A DNA stretch of 11,494 nucleotides from JAEUJT01 sp044225205 (GTDB lineage: Bacteria; Myxococcota; Myxococcia; Myxococcales; Myxococcaceae). The stretch's first letter is position 1; each line of letters starts with the position of its first letter. A program made the translations under genes and the position numbers. The DNA is taken from the NCBI GenBank assembly GCA_044225205.1, contig JBGAIY010000253.1, positions 1 to 11,494 of the forward strand, given 5' to 3'. Below, piece by piece: positions 1-6,763 of this stretch. The notes under the pieces are model-generated. The model made no database searches, was not told the origin of the DNA, and worked only from the letters and a program-made list of their open reading frames with translations.

Positions 1-1
1 C

Positions 2-538
2 TTGCGCGAAGACAACGCTCCCACGCGGGTGCACGTCACCGCCGATTCGCTCGACGGCGTCGAACGGCGGTTCGACGCTGAGAACGCCCACGCCATGATC
101 AGCGTGCTGCCCCTGGCGCGGAGCGACTTGAAAGCACACCGGCTGCCGGCGCTGCGGGCCTCGCTCGTCGCGGCCAAAGACCACCCGCTCGCTCGGCGGC
201 CCGGGCCCCTGGCGCCCGAGGTGCTCGCCGCGCACGTGCTGCTCACCGTGCAGGGGTCTGACCTGAGGCTGCAATTGCCCACCGCCCAGCTCGACCAGCA
301 ATCGCTCGTGCGGTTGCCCGACTTTTACGCCAAGAAAGCCGCGATTCTCGAGGGGCTCGGGTTCGGCTGGCTGCCCGACTGGCTCATGCAAGACGAGCTC
401 AAGAGCCGGCGCCTCAAGACGCTTCGGCTGTCGGCCGGGTCGACGCACCGGTTCGAACCGACGCTCTACTGCCGCCCGTCGCTCGGGCCCGCCGGTCAAC
501 GCGCCGTGCAGCGGCTCACGTCGCGCCGCTCGCCGTGA
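2..538 (+). CDS. LysR-type transcriptional regulator, C-terminal part (5' end outside window)
   Basis: This is the effector-binding half of a LysR-family regulator. The reading frame is open from the first base, so the gene starts upstream and the DNA-binding helix-turn-helix is not visible. The visible 178 codons look like a PBP2-type substrate-binding domain: a segment reading DPLARRPGPLAPEVLAAH-like (DHPLARR followed by an L-x-P-E-x-L-A helix), then the GLGFGWLPDWLM stretch typical of the family (usually G-x-G-x-x-x-L-P-x-x-x) and a C-terminal LGPAGQRAVQRL helix. The TTG at the very start is probably an internal Leu codon. The gene ends 81 bases before a phenylalanine hydroxylase gene on the same strand, with a palindrome in between, so it may control that gene. 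The family call is firm; the effector cannot be read from the sequence. Confidence 0.85.
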   Translation: MREDNAPTRVHVTADSLDGVERRFDAENAHAMISVLPLARSDLKAHRLPALRASLVAAKDHPLARRPGPLAPEVLAAHVLLTVQGSDLRLQLPTAQLDQQSLVRLPDFYAKKAAILEGLGFGWLPDWLMQDELKSRRLKTLRLSAGSTHRFEPTLYCRPSLGPAGQRAVQRLTSRRSP

Positions 539-541
539 CGG

Positions 542-564
542 CATTGTTCAAATTCTGAACAATG
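542..564. promoter_or_regulatory. Perfect palindrome, probable LysR-type operator
   Basis: Two perfect 9-base arms, CATTGTTCA and TGAACAATG, flank a 5-base spacer (AATTC). The centre contains T-N11-A (T547 to A559), the core of the classical LysR-family box. It lies 4 bases after the LysR-type gene and 56 bases before the hydroxylase start. A second, shorter palindrome, TTGCGCAA, follows at 566-573. The long one could form a hairpin, but no T-run follows, so an operator is more likely than a terminator. That the upstream LysR protein binds here is inference. Confidence 0.6.
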
Positions 565-619
565 ATTGCGCAAAGTCTGTCTCTTTCTTTGAGGCGCGGG
601 CGACCGGTACGGTGCGGCC

Positions 620-1384
620 ATGCGTGCTGCCCCTCACGTCGAAGCCACCCGTGCGCCGGTCGCCGTGGTGTTGCCGTCGCGCCCGTTCACCCGTGAAGAA
701 CACGAAACGTGGGCGGCCATTTTGCGCGTGCACCGCACCCGCCGGGTGTACCAAGTCGTGCCCATGTTCGACGACGGCCTGCGCACCCTGGCGCTCGACC
801 GCGACGACATACCCGAGCTCGACGACGTGAACGCTCGGCTCGAACGCGCGACGGGGTGGCGGGGCGTGTACGTGAAGGGCCTCGAAGCAGCCGAGTCGTT
901 CTTTCCCCTCTTGCAGGAACGCCGGTTTCCCATTGGGCAGTTCGTTCGCGACCGCGGCGACCTCAATTACACACCGGCGCCCGACGTGGTGCACGACCTC
1001 TATGGGCACTTGCCCCTGCTCGCGAACCCGGCGTACGCCGACTACTGCCAACGCTTCGGTGCCTTGGCGTGCAAGTTTCGCCACCACGCAGGCGCCTTTC
1101 GGCAGCTCGAGCGCTTCTTCTGGTTCACGATTGAATTCGGGCTCGTCTCGACTCCCGCTGGGAGGCGCATTTTCGGAGCTGGCATCGCTTCGAGCATCGG
1201 TGAATGCGAGTACGCGCTGAGCGACCGGCCGCAAGTCTTGCCCTTCGACATCGACGTCATTCGCCACCACGAATTTCGCGTCGACCAGCTGCAGCCGACC
1301 CTGTTCTTGCTCGACAGCCCCGAACAACTCTACCGGTCGCTCGGCGCACTCGAGGCGGCCGTCGCCCGCGACGCTTCGAGCTGA
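620..1384 (+). CDS. phhA: Phenylalanine-4-hydroxylase (aromatic amino acid hydroxylase)
   Basis: This 254-residue cytoplasmic enzyme should hydroxylate L-phenylalanine to L-tyrosine using molecular oxygen, a tetrahydropterin and non-haem iron. The iron site is visible: His125 and His130 in PDVVHDLYGHLPL, and Glu172 in FWFTIEFGL, the same 2-His-1-Glu arrangement as in Chromobacterium and animal enzymes. The later ASSIGECEYALSD segment matches the conserved SSxGExxxxLS region. The length fits the single-domain bacterial form without the ACT regulatory domain of animal enzymes. The ATG at 620 is preceded by only a weak GGTG ribosome site, but the protein is collinear with the family from there. 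Upstream are a LysR-type gene and a palindromic operator candidate; no pterin carbinolamine dehydratase gene is in the window. A tryptophan- or tyrosine-specific hydroxylase is less likely but cannot be excluded by motif alone. Confidence 0.93.
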   Translation: MRAAPHVEATRAPVAVVLPSRPFTREEHETWAAILRVHRTRRVYQVVPMFDDGLRTLALDRDDIPELDDVNARLERATGWRGVYVKGLEAAESFFPLLQERRFPIGQFVRDRGDLNYTPAPDVVHDLYGHLPLLANPAYADYCQRFGALACKFRHHAGAFRQLERFFWFTIEFGLVSTPAGRRIFGAGIASSIGECEYALSDRPQVLPFDIDVIRHHEFRVDQLQPTLFLLDSPEQLYRSLGALEAAVARDASS

Positions 1385-1393
1385 GGTCGGTGG

Positions 1394-3001
1394 TCATGGG
1401 GCGGCGCGCGCTTGCCTCACGAACAGCGTGGCCAGCATGCCGTCGACCGGCTTGTCTTCTTGGTAAAAGGAGTGGTCCCACGGCACGGCGGTGGCGTACT
1501 CGGCCGGCGCCGCCTTGACCGGCCTCGCCCCGCAGCGTGGGCCCGTGCACGCCCAGGTCGACCCTTTCTCGTGGCGAACCATGACGGAAAAGACCTGGCC
1601 GTCGCCCAAGGCCTTTTGGGTTTCGCACGCGGCGCGGCAGGGCTCGGCGCTCAGCGAAGCCTCGCGGGCCGTCGTCAACACGAAGAGCCGGTCGAACGAC
1701 TTCGCCTGGGCGGCCACGTCGAGCTTCGAAAGCGACCCGGCCAGCACCGTCACCTGGGGCATGGTCGCCAATTGCTTGAGCAGCGGTGCGAGGTTGCCGT
1801 GGGTGGCCTGGTCTTTGCGCAGCGGCTCGTCGCCCTTCGACTGCAGCGAACGCTCGACCGCACGTTGCGTGGCCGGTTCGACATCGAGCACCACCCCCAC
1901 TCGGCCCGTGCCGGTGCCCACCAGCTGCGAAAACAGTTGCGGCACTTGCTCGACCCCCAAGTCGCCGGCCACGAAGACCGCCTTCTTCGACGACAACAGC
2001 CCCACCACGCCCTGGGGCAGCGGCGCCTGGGGTTCGACTTTCACGGCGAGTGAACGAATGAGGTCGCTCGGTGACTCGGGTTGACACGTTTTCAGGTAGG
2101 CCGCCCGGTAGTCGTGCTCGAGGCAGCGGAGAAACGAGTCGACAATGCGCAGGTTGACGCGCATGCGCAGGTCGGTGTCTTGAGCCGCGAGAACCTCGCG
2201 CTCGGCTTGCAGCCGCGCACGGTCGTGCTCGAGAAAGGCGATCGACGCGCGCACGTACGCGTTCCACTCCGGCGTCGAGTTCATGGTTTGCTTCATGTAC
2301 GCCAGGGCCTTGGGAGCGTCGCCCAAGAAGCCCGCCACTTGGCCGGCGTGCCACCTCAACATGCGCAGCTCCGACGCCGTCAGCGACTGGGCGTATCGCG
2401 CGGCGTAGGTCTCGACCAGGTCGAGCGTGAGGCGCTCGCACGCCTCGTCATTCGCCTGCGCCGCGCGCCCACTCTCGTCTTTTGGAAATTGCCGCCACCC
2501 ATTCGGCGACTGGTCGAATTGCCAAAAGTCGAGACCGAGCAACGCCTCCTTCTCGGCCGCGCTCAGTTGACAGCGCACCGGCCCCTTGGGGGCCTGGGGA
2601 GGTCGCACGCCGCTCAGGTCGGGGTCGGGCGTGCGGTCGCGAGCGGCGACCTTCTCGACCACCGCCAAGAAGCGCGGGTGCTTCGCGAGGCTCGCGAGGT
2701 CGGTGTCGGTCGAAAGCCCGAACGCGTCTCGAAGCCCCAGCCCGTTCGCTCGCTCGAGGTCAGCCAACGCCGCGTCGGGGCGGCCGTTCAGAGCTTCGCA
2801 GCAAGCCGCCGAATACCAGTCGGCCCGCTGGTTGCGCGCGCCTCGCACGCGCTCGGCCGCCGCCGTGAAGTCTCGCGCGCACGCGCCGTAGTTTTTGGCG
2901 TCGTACGCCTGCATGGCCCCGGTTTCGAGCTCGGCCACCGAAGGCGAACCCGCATCGAGCCCGGCCACCGCCAGGAGTACCGTCGTCAGAACGAGCGTCA
3001 T
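1394..3001 (-). CDS. Exported TPR-like protein with degenerate C-terminal Tiki/ChaN-like domain
   Basis: No characterised function is recognised. The 535-residue product begins with a short hydrophobic signal (residues 1-16, LVLTTVLLAVAG), so it is probably periplasmic. Residues 22-120 form TPR-like helices ending in the D-x-D-L-x-x-L-x-x-x-P-R-F motif often seen at the end of such repeats. Residues 150-300 are a second helical module (WRQFPK, WHAGQ, WNAYVRASIAFLEHD). Residues 330-530 resemble secreted proteins related to the haem-uptake/erythromycin-esterase fold: a strand GVVGLL, then FVAGDLGVEQVPQLFSQLV, GVVLDVEP, and a late GSTWACTGPRCG segment. The usual acidic-His active-site signature (GExHG) is replaced by GDLGV, so catalysis looks lost. 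An in-frame TAA lies 6 bases before the ATG, so this start is the earliest possible. The gene converges on the hydroxylase with a 9-base gap. The coding call is firm; the distant fold is inference. Confidence 0.75.
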   Translation of the reverse strand: MTLVLTTVLLAVAGLDAGSPSVAELETGAMQAYDAKNYGACARDFTAAAERVRGARNQRADWYSAACCEALNGRPDAALADLERANGLGLRDAFGLSTDTDLASLAKHPRFLAVVEKVAARDRTPDPDLSGVRPPQAPKGPVRCQLSAAEKEALLGLDFWQFDQSPNGWRQFPKDESGRAAQANDEACERLTLDLVETYAARYAQSLTASELRMLRWHAGQVAGFLGDAPKALAYMKQTMNSTPEWNAYVRASIAFLEHDRARLQAEREVLAAQDTDLRMRVNLRIVDSFLRCLEHDYRAAYLKTCQPESPSDLIRSLAVKVEPQAPLPQGVVGLLSSKKAVFVAGDLGVEQVPQLFSQLVGTGTGRVGVVLDVEPATQRAVERSLQSKGDEPLRKDQATHGNLAPLLKQLATMPQVTVLAGSLSKLDVAAQAKSFDRLFVLTTAREASLSAEPCRAACETQKALGDGQVFSVMVRHEKGSTWACTGPRCGARPVKAAPAEYATAVPWDHSFYQEDKPVDGMLATLFVRQARAAP

Positions 3002-3063
3002 GCCCTGTTATGACGACGGCCCTTCGCGAGTTTCACCGCGCCTGAATCGAGGGGCGTTCGGGC

Positions 3064-3189
3064 CTACGCCGGCGGCGGTTCGTTGCACACTTGCGTTTGG
3101 CCTCCGACGACGTGAGCGGCTTGCGTCGAATTCAGGGAGGTGAGCGTGGTGAAGCGAGGAGGGCGACGGGCGCCGGGTTTGTTGTTCAT
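3064..3189 (-). CDS. Small ORF, possible RiPP/bacteriocin-like precursor with double-Gly leader
   Basis: This 41-codon ORF reads as a short leader with basic and Leu/Thr residues (RRPPRFTTLTSLNSTQ), then AAHVVGG, then an 11-residue tail QTQVCNEPPPA. The spacing of Leu, Gln, Val and Gly-Gly resembles leaders of class I lanthipeptide-like and other double-glycine natural product precursors, in which cleavage follows Gly-Gly. A weak GAG sits 4 bases before the ATG. By my count about three quarters of codons end in G or C, consistent with coding. It lies 62 bases upstream of the exported TPR-like gene in the same direction and downstream of the helicase terminator candidate. No LanB, LanM, YcaO, radical-SAM or peptidase-transporter gene is in the window, so it would be an orphan precursor. 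It may also be a chance ORF. Confidence 0.4.
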   Translation of the reverse strand: MNNKPGARRPPRFTTLTSLNSTQAAHVVGGQTQVCNEPPPA

Positions 3190-3250
3190 GCGCTCAAACG
3201 TCGCGGGGCCGTGCCCGCGTTCGTGAAATCGACGCCCACGGCCGGCCCCG

Positions 3251-3286
3251 CAAACACAACGGGCCCCCGCGAATGGCAGGGGCCCG
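3251..3286 (-). terminator. Candidate terminator downstream of the DEAD-box helicase gene
   Basis: Bases 3260-3267 and 3279-3286 form a perfect 8-base GC stem (CGGGCCCC with GGGGCCCG) around an 11-base loop. Read on the minus strand, the stem is followed by TTGTGTTTG, a moderately T-rich tail. It lies 28 bases past the helicase stop codon. The weak T-tract makes termination likely but not certain. Confidence 0.5.
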
Positions 3287-3313
3287 GCCGGCGAAGACGC
3301 CGCGCACAGAAAA

Positions 3314-5398
3314 TCAGCGGGCTTTGGCGCGCTCGATTTTGAGCGCCTTGTCGCCGTGCTGTTTGCCGCCGAGGCTCTCGAACGCCCCGACGTCTTCGTC
3401 GGCCACGTGCACGTAGGAATAGCTGCCCTTGAGCTCGGTCTTCTTGACCTTGCCTTCGGGAGCCCCCGCCGCCTCGAGTGCCTTGGCCAGTGCCGACTCG
3501 TCGGCCACGCCGTCCATCTTGCCGAGGTTGACCCAGACCCGCGTCTGACCCGCTTCAACCGGTATCTCGGTGCGCGGTTCGCGCTTGCGGCTGTCTCGTT
3601 CGCGACGGGGGCCGCGCTCGCGGCGTTCACCACCCGGTGCGGTCGGGGCGGCTTCGCCGGTTCTCGGGGTCGACCCGGTGGGGTCGTCGATGGGCGGCAG
3701 CGGCTTGCCGGCTTGCAACAGCTCGAACAGCTCGCGGTCGCTCAACTTGCGCGCGCCCGCAGGCCCCGACTCACGCCGCGCCGTGGCGGGAGGTGCCGAT
3801 GGCGCCGTCCCCTCAGCAGCGACCGCGCCCTCGGTGGCACTCGCCGCGGCGCTCGGGGCATCGCTCCGGGGGCGTCGCTCACCCCGTTCACTGCGCTCTC
3901 CGCGTTCGCCCCGACGGCCCCGGCCTTCTCGCGGGCCACGCTCTTTGTCGTCGCCGCGGCGGGGCTTGTCGTCACGACCGCGGCCTTGCTTGCCGCCACC
4001 TTCGAAGCGCGCGGGAGGGGCTTCGCCGGTGTGCTGAGCCCGGTCCATTCTCCGGTGGGTGAAGAAATACCGAAGCATCGACGCGATCAATTCGTCGGCG
4101 TCGGGGCGCAGCTTCAAGTTCGCCGCGAGGCCCAGGTACCCTTCGTAGATCGTGCCCTGCGCCGCTTCTTTGAGCTCACGCACGTGTCGCTCGGTCCACA
4201 TGTTCATGGCGGCTTCGGCGTTCGGCATTTGCCGCTTCTCGAACTTGATGCCGTACTTGCGCTCGAGCGCGGTCAACGACGCCAGCTCCTTGCCCGAACA
4301 CAGGTTGAGCGCGGTGCCGGTCTTGCCGATGCGGCCCGTGCGCCCGACCCGGTGCAGGTACACCGCCGGGTCTTCGGGCAACGAATAGTTGATCACGTGG
4401 CCCAGGTCAGAAATGTCGATGCCACGGGCCGCCAAGTCGGTGGCCACCATGAAGGCGACTTCGCCTCGCTTGATCTTCGCCATCACCCGCTCGCGCTCTT
4501 TTTGCGGCAGGTCGCCGTTGAGCAATTCGGCGTCGAGGCCGTTGCGGTTCAACACCGCGGTCACCAACTCGGTGTCGTCGCGGGTGTTGCAGAAAATGAT
4601 GGCGTTGTCGGGGTCCTCCATCTCCAGCACGTAGAGCAGGTTGCGCGGCTTCGGGTACGCGTCTGACAAGTCGTACCGAACGTGGGTGATGTGGTCGACC
4701 GTGTACACGTCGCCCGACAAGAGCAACGTCTCGGCATTGGTCGTGTACTTGGCGATGAGCCGTTGAATGTCTTCGGGCACCGTCGCGCTGAACAGCAGCA
4801 CCTGGCGCGTCTTCGGCATGAAGTCGAGAATGCGGGTCACTTCTTCGTAGAAGCCCTGGTTCAACATTTCGTCGGCTTCGTCGAGCACCGCCACCGCGGC
4901 GGTGTCGAGCTTCAGGTTGCCGCGGCGAATGTGGTCGTGCACGCGGCCCGGAGTACCGACGATGATGGCGCTCCCGGCGTCGAGCGCGTCTTCTTGCTGC
5001 TTCATCGACGCGCCGCCGTAAATCGCCGTCACTCGAATGTCGCGGTACTTCGCGAGCGACTCGAGTTCTTGCTGAACCTGCATCGCCAACTCGCGCGTCG
5101 GGCACATGACCAGCGCTTTCACCGTGCGCGTGCCGACCGGTATGCGCTCGATGACCGGCATGCCGAACGCCGTCGTTTTGCCGGTGCCCGTCTTCGAGCG
5201 AACGATGAGGTCGCGGCCTTCAGACGCGGGCTTGAAGGCTCGCGCTTGAACCGGAGTGGGGTTGGTGTAACCACGCTCGGCGATCGCGCGGCGCAGTTCA
5301 GGTGACAAACCGAGGCTGTCGAAGCTGACGTCGGCGACGTAGTCGAGGCCCTCGGCGGGCGACGCGGCAACCGCGTCGGGAACTTGGGTATCGTTCAT
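3314..5398 (-). CDS. DEAD-box ATP-dependent RNA helicase with C-terminal DbpA-type RNA-binding domain
   Basis: This 694-residue cytoplasmic helicase unwinds or remodels RNA with ATP, most likely in ribosome assembly or cold adaptation. All core motifs are present: the Q motif near residues 26-51 (FDSLGL ... NPTPVQ), motif I SKTGTGKT (68-75), TRELA (101-105), GG (128-129), TPGR (149-152), DEAD (173-176), SAT (204-206), IIFCNTR (267-273), ARGID (324-328) and HRVGRTGR (349-356). Residues 456-615 are a disordered linker rich in Arg, Gly and Glu with two basic patches (about 468-512 and 590-609). Residues 618-690 match the DbpA RNA-binding fold (TRVWVNLGKMDG ... GSYSYVHV ... ALKIERAK). The start at 5398 is chosen over the in-frame ATG 13 codons upstream because a strong AGGGGGG site sits 6 bases before it. 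The layout is closest to DeaD/CsdA proteins. Confidence 0.95.
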   Translation of the reverse strand: MNDTQVPDAVAASPAEGLDYVADVSFDSLGLSPELRRAIAERGYTNPTPVQARAFKPASEGRDLIVRSKTGTGKTTAFGMPVIERIPVGTRTVKALVMCPTRELAMQVQQELESLAKYRDIRVTAIYGGASMKQQEDALDAGSAIIVGTPGRVHDHIRRGNLKLDTAAVAVLDEADEMLNQGFYEEVTRILDFMPKTRQVLLFSATVPEDIQRLIAKYTTNAETLLLSGDVYTVDHITHVRYDLSDAYPKPRNLLYVLEMEDPDNAIIFCNTRDDTELVTAVLNRNGLDAELLNGDLPQKERERVMAKIKRGEVAFMVATDLAARGIDISDLGHVINYSLPEDPAVYLHRVGRTGRIGKTGTALNLCSGKELASLTALERKYGIKFEKRQMPNAEAAMNMWTERHVRELKEAAQGTIYEGYLGLAANLKLRPDADELIASMLRYFFTHRRMDRAQHTGEAPPARFEGGGKQGRGRDDKPRRGDDKERGPREGRGRRGERGERSERGERRPRSDAPSAAASATEGAVAAEGTAPSAPPATARRESGPAGARKLSDRELFELLQAGKPLPPIDDPTGSTPRTGEAAPTAPGGERRERGPRRERDSRKREPRTEIPVEAGQTRVWVNLGKMDGVADESALAKALEAAGAPEGKVKKTELKGSYSYVHVADEDVGAFESLGGKQHGDKALKIERAKAR

Positions 5399-5404
5399 GG
5401 GTGG

Positions 5405-5411
5405 CCCCCCT
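5405..5411 (-). promoter_or_regulatory. Ribosome binding site of the helicase gene
   Basis: On the minus strand AGGGGGG lies 6 bases before the ATG at 5398-5396. It decides the start codon in favour of MNDTQVP over an upstream in-frame ATG at 5437-5435. Confidence 0.65.
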
Positions 5412-5464
5412 GTAGCGCCCGGGGGCCCGCCAAACAACGAATACCCACACTTCGGCTGGTTTCA

Positions 5465-5521
5465 GGGCCCCCCACCCGTGGGGTGTCACACAACCCCCGA
5501 CACCAAGGGCCCGGCTTTTTT
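5465..5521 (+). promoter_or_regulatory. Structured leader with terminator-like T-run upstream of the lipoprotein gene
   Basis: In the 160-base divergent region, GGGCCC at 5465-5470 can pair with GGGCCC at 5507-5512. This encloses an inner stem GGTGTC (5482-5487) with GACACC (5499-5504), and six T follow at 5516-5521. A competing small hairpin, CCCCA (5470-5474) with TGGGG (5479-5483), shares bases with both stems. This looks like an attenuator or a terminator in the 5' leader, about 37 bases before the lipoprotein ATG. No upstream plus-strand gene exists that it could serve. The pairing is seen; the role is inference. Confidence 0.4.
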
Positions 5522-5558
5522 CAGCAAGCCGCTCCCCATCACGAATACCGTGCGCGCC

Positions 5559-6695
5559 ATGAGACTCGCTTGCGCGCTGTGGGTGGGGTTGTTCGCGGTC
5601 GGCTGCCTCGAGGGTTCGCCTGGCAGCAACGACGCCGGCGCCACCGGCGATGCCGGGTCGGTGGTTGATTCGGGCCAGGTTGATGCGGGCACGCCGAACG
5701 GTGATGCGGGCAGCCCGGTCGATTCGGGGCTCCCCGCCGCCGACGCGGGCTCAGGCTCGTTCGCCCTCTTCGAAGCCCCCGAACCGTGGACGAAAGACGT
5801 CAGCGCCTCGCTCAAGTCGACCCGCTCCGACGACATCATCGGCGCGCTCAAGTCGCTCGGCGGGTGGGGCGCCGGCGCCCTTCGTGTCGACTTTTCGATA
5901 CCCGTTTTCTACGCCGACTCGACGACCCCGCGAAAAACCATCACCGCCAATACCGCCAGCGGCCCCTATTGTTACGGCGGCCCCGACTGCGACCCGGTGC
6001 CGCTGCAAATGCCCGTACCGGCGAACGCGAACATCGAGGGCTCGAACGACCTGACCTGCGACACGTCGTACGCGACCGACGGGCAGGGCGACTGCCACCT
6101 GCTCGTCGTCGAACGGTCAGAAAAGAAGCTCTACGAACTGTACAATTCGACCGCCAACGGGGCGGGTCTGGTCGCGCTCGGCGCCTTCGTGTGGAACCTG
6201 AAAACCGCCTACCCCGACAGCTTGCGCGGCGACCAGTGCACCTCGGCCGACGCGGCCGGTTTTCCCATGGCGGGGCTCTTGCCCACGGCCGACGAAGTGG
6301 CCGCGGGTGAAATCAAACACGCGCTCCGGTTCATCTTGCCCAACGAGCGCATGAAGAAAGGCGTCTTCGTTCACCCCGCGACGCATTCGGGTTCGCCGAG
6401 CGCCACCGACGCCAACGCCCCTCCGTACGGCGTACGCTTTCGGCTCAAAGGCTCGTTCGACGAGACCGGCTTCAACCCGAGCCAACGCGTCGTGCTGCGG
6501 GCCCTGAAGAAGTACGGCATGTTGCTGTCTGACGGCGGCAACATTGCGCTCACCTTCGCCGACGACCGAACCAGCACCGCCAAGTGGGCCACCCTCGGCG
6601 TGGCCAGCGACTCGTTCAAGTCGATTTCGGTCGACGCGTTCGAAGTGGTTGAACTTGGGGCCGAAATTCCACGAAACGCTGACTGCGTTCGGTGA
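5559..6695 (+). CDS. Secreted lipoprotein of unknown function with DAG-rich linker
   Basis: The 378-residue product starts with a lipoprotein signal (MRLACALWVGLFAVGC, acylated Cys16). A linker follows at about residues 24-67 with five DAG and two DSG repeats, as is common in myxobacterial surface lipoproteins. The globular part (about 68-378) has six cysteines, probably paired. It contains LLVVERSEKKLYELYNS, an AAGFPMAGLLPTADEV segment, IKHALRF, and RVVLRALKKYGMLLSDGG near the end. From memory, this pattern resembles secreted proteins of actinobacteria and myxobacteria that have no assigned function (a value-in-vessel type LxxDPxxxxLWE strand followed by GxPxxxGLxxxxE and HAL). The frame stays open to an ATG at 5397, but the ATG at 5559 is chosen because it opens the signal peptide. 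It has no clear ribosome site. It is divergent from the helicase and has a structured leader. Confidence 0.8.
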   Translation: MRLACALWVGLFAVGCLEGSPGSNDAGATGDAGSVVDSGQVDAGTPNGDAGSPVDSGLPAADAGSGSFALFEAPEPWTKDVSASLKSTRSDDIIGALKSLGGWGAGALRVDFSIPVFYADSTTPRKTITANTASGPYCYGGPDCDPVPLQMPVPANANIEGSNDLTCDTSYATDGQGDCHLLVVERSEKKLYELYNSTANGAGLVALGAFVWNLKTAYPDSLRGDQCTSADAAGFPMAGLLPTADEVAAGEIKHALRFILPNERMKKGVFVHPATHSGSPSATDANAPPYGVRFRLKGSFDETGFNPSQRVVLRALKKYGMLLSDGGNIALTFADDRTSTAKWATLGVASDSFKSISVDAFEVVELGAEIPRNADCVR

Positions 6696-6763
6696 GGGCT
6701 CGCCCAGCGCGCGGGGGCTGCCGATTCGCTGGCAACCTCGGCGCTTTGGAGTAAGTGAAGCGC

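Noticed and set aside
542..564. The palindrome as a rho-independent terminator for the LysR gene
   Set aside because: The stem is AT-rich and is followed by GATTGCGC rather than a T-run, while the T-N11-A core fits an operator.
1257..2441. A 394-codon minus-strand frame overlapping both the hydroxylase 3' end and the TPR-like gene
   Set aside because: It overlaps a well-supported gene on each strand and reads as Arg/Gly/Pro-rich low-complexity sequence.
3356..4666. A long open frame (about 436 codons) on the plus strand opposite the helicase gene
   Set aside because: It is the antisense shadow of a highly conserved helicase in high-GC DNA. The translation is Arg/Ala/Gly-rich with no recognisable domain.
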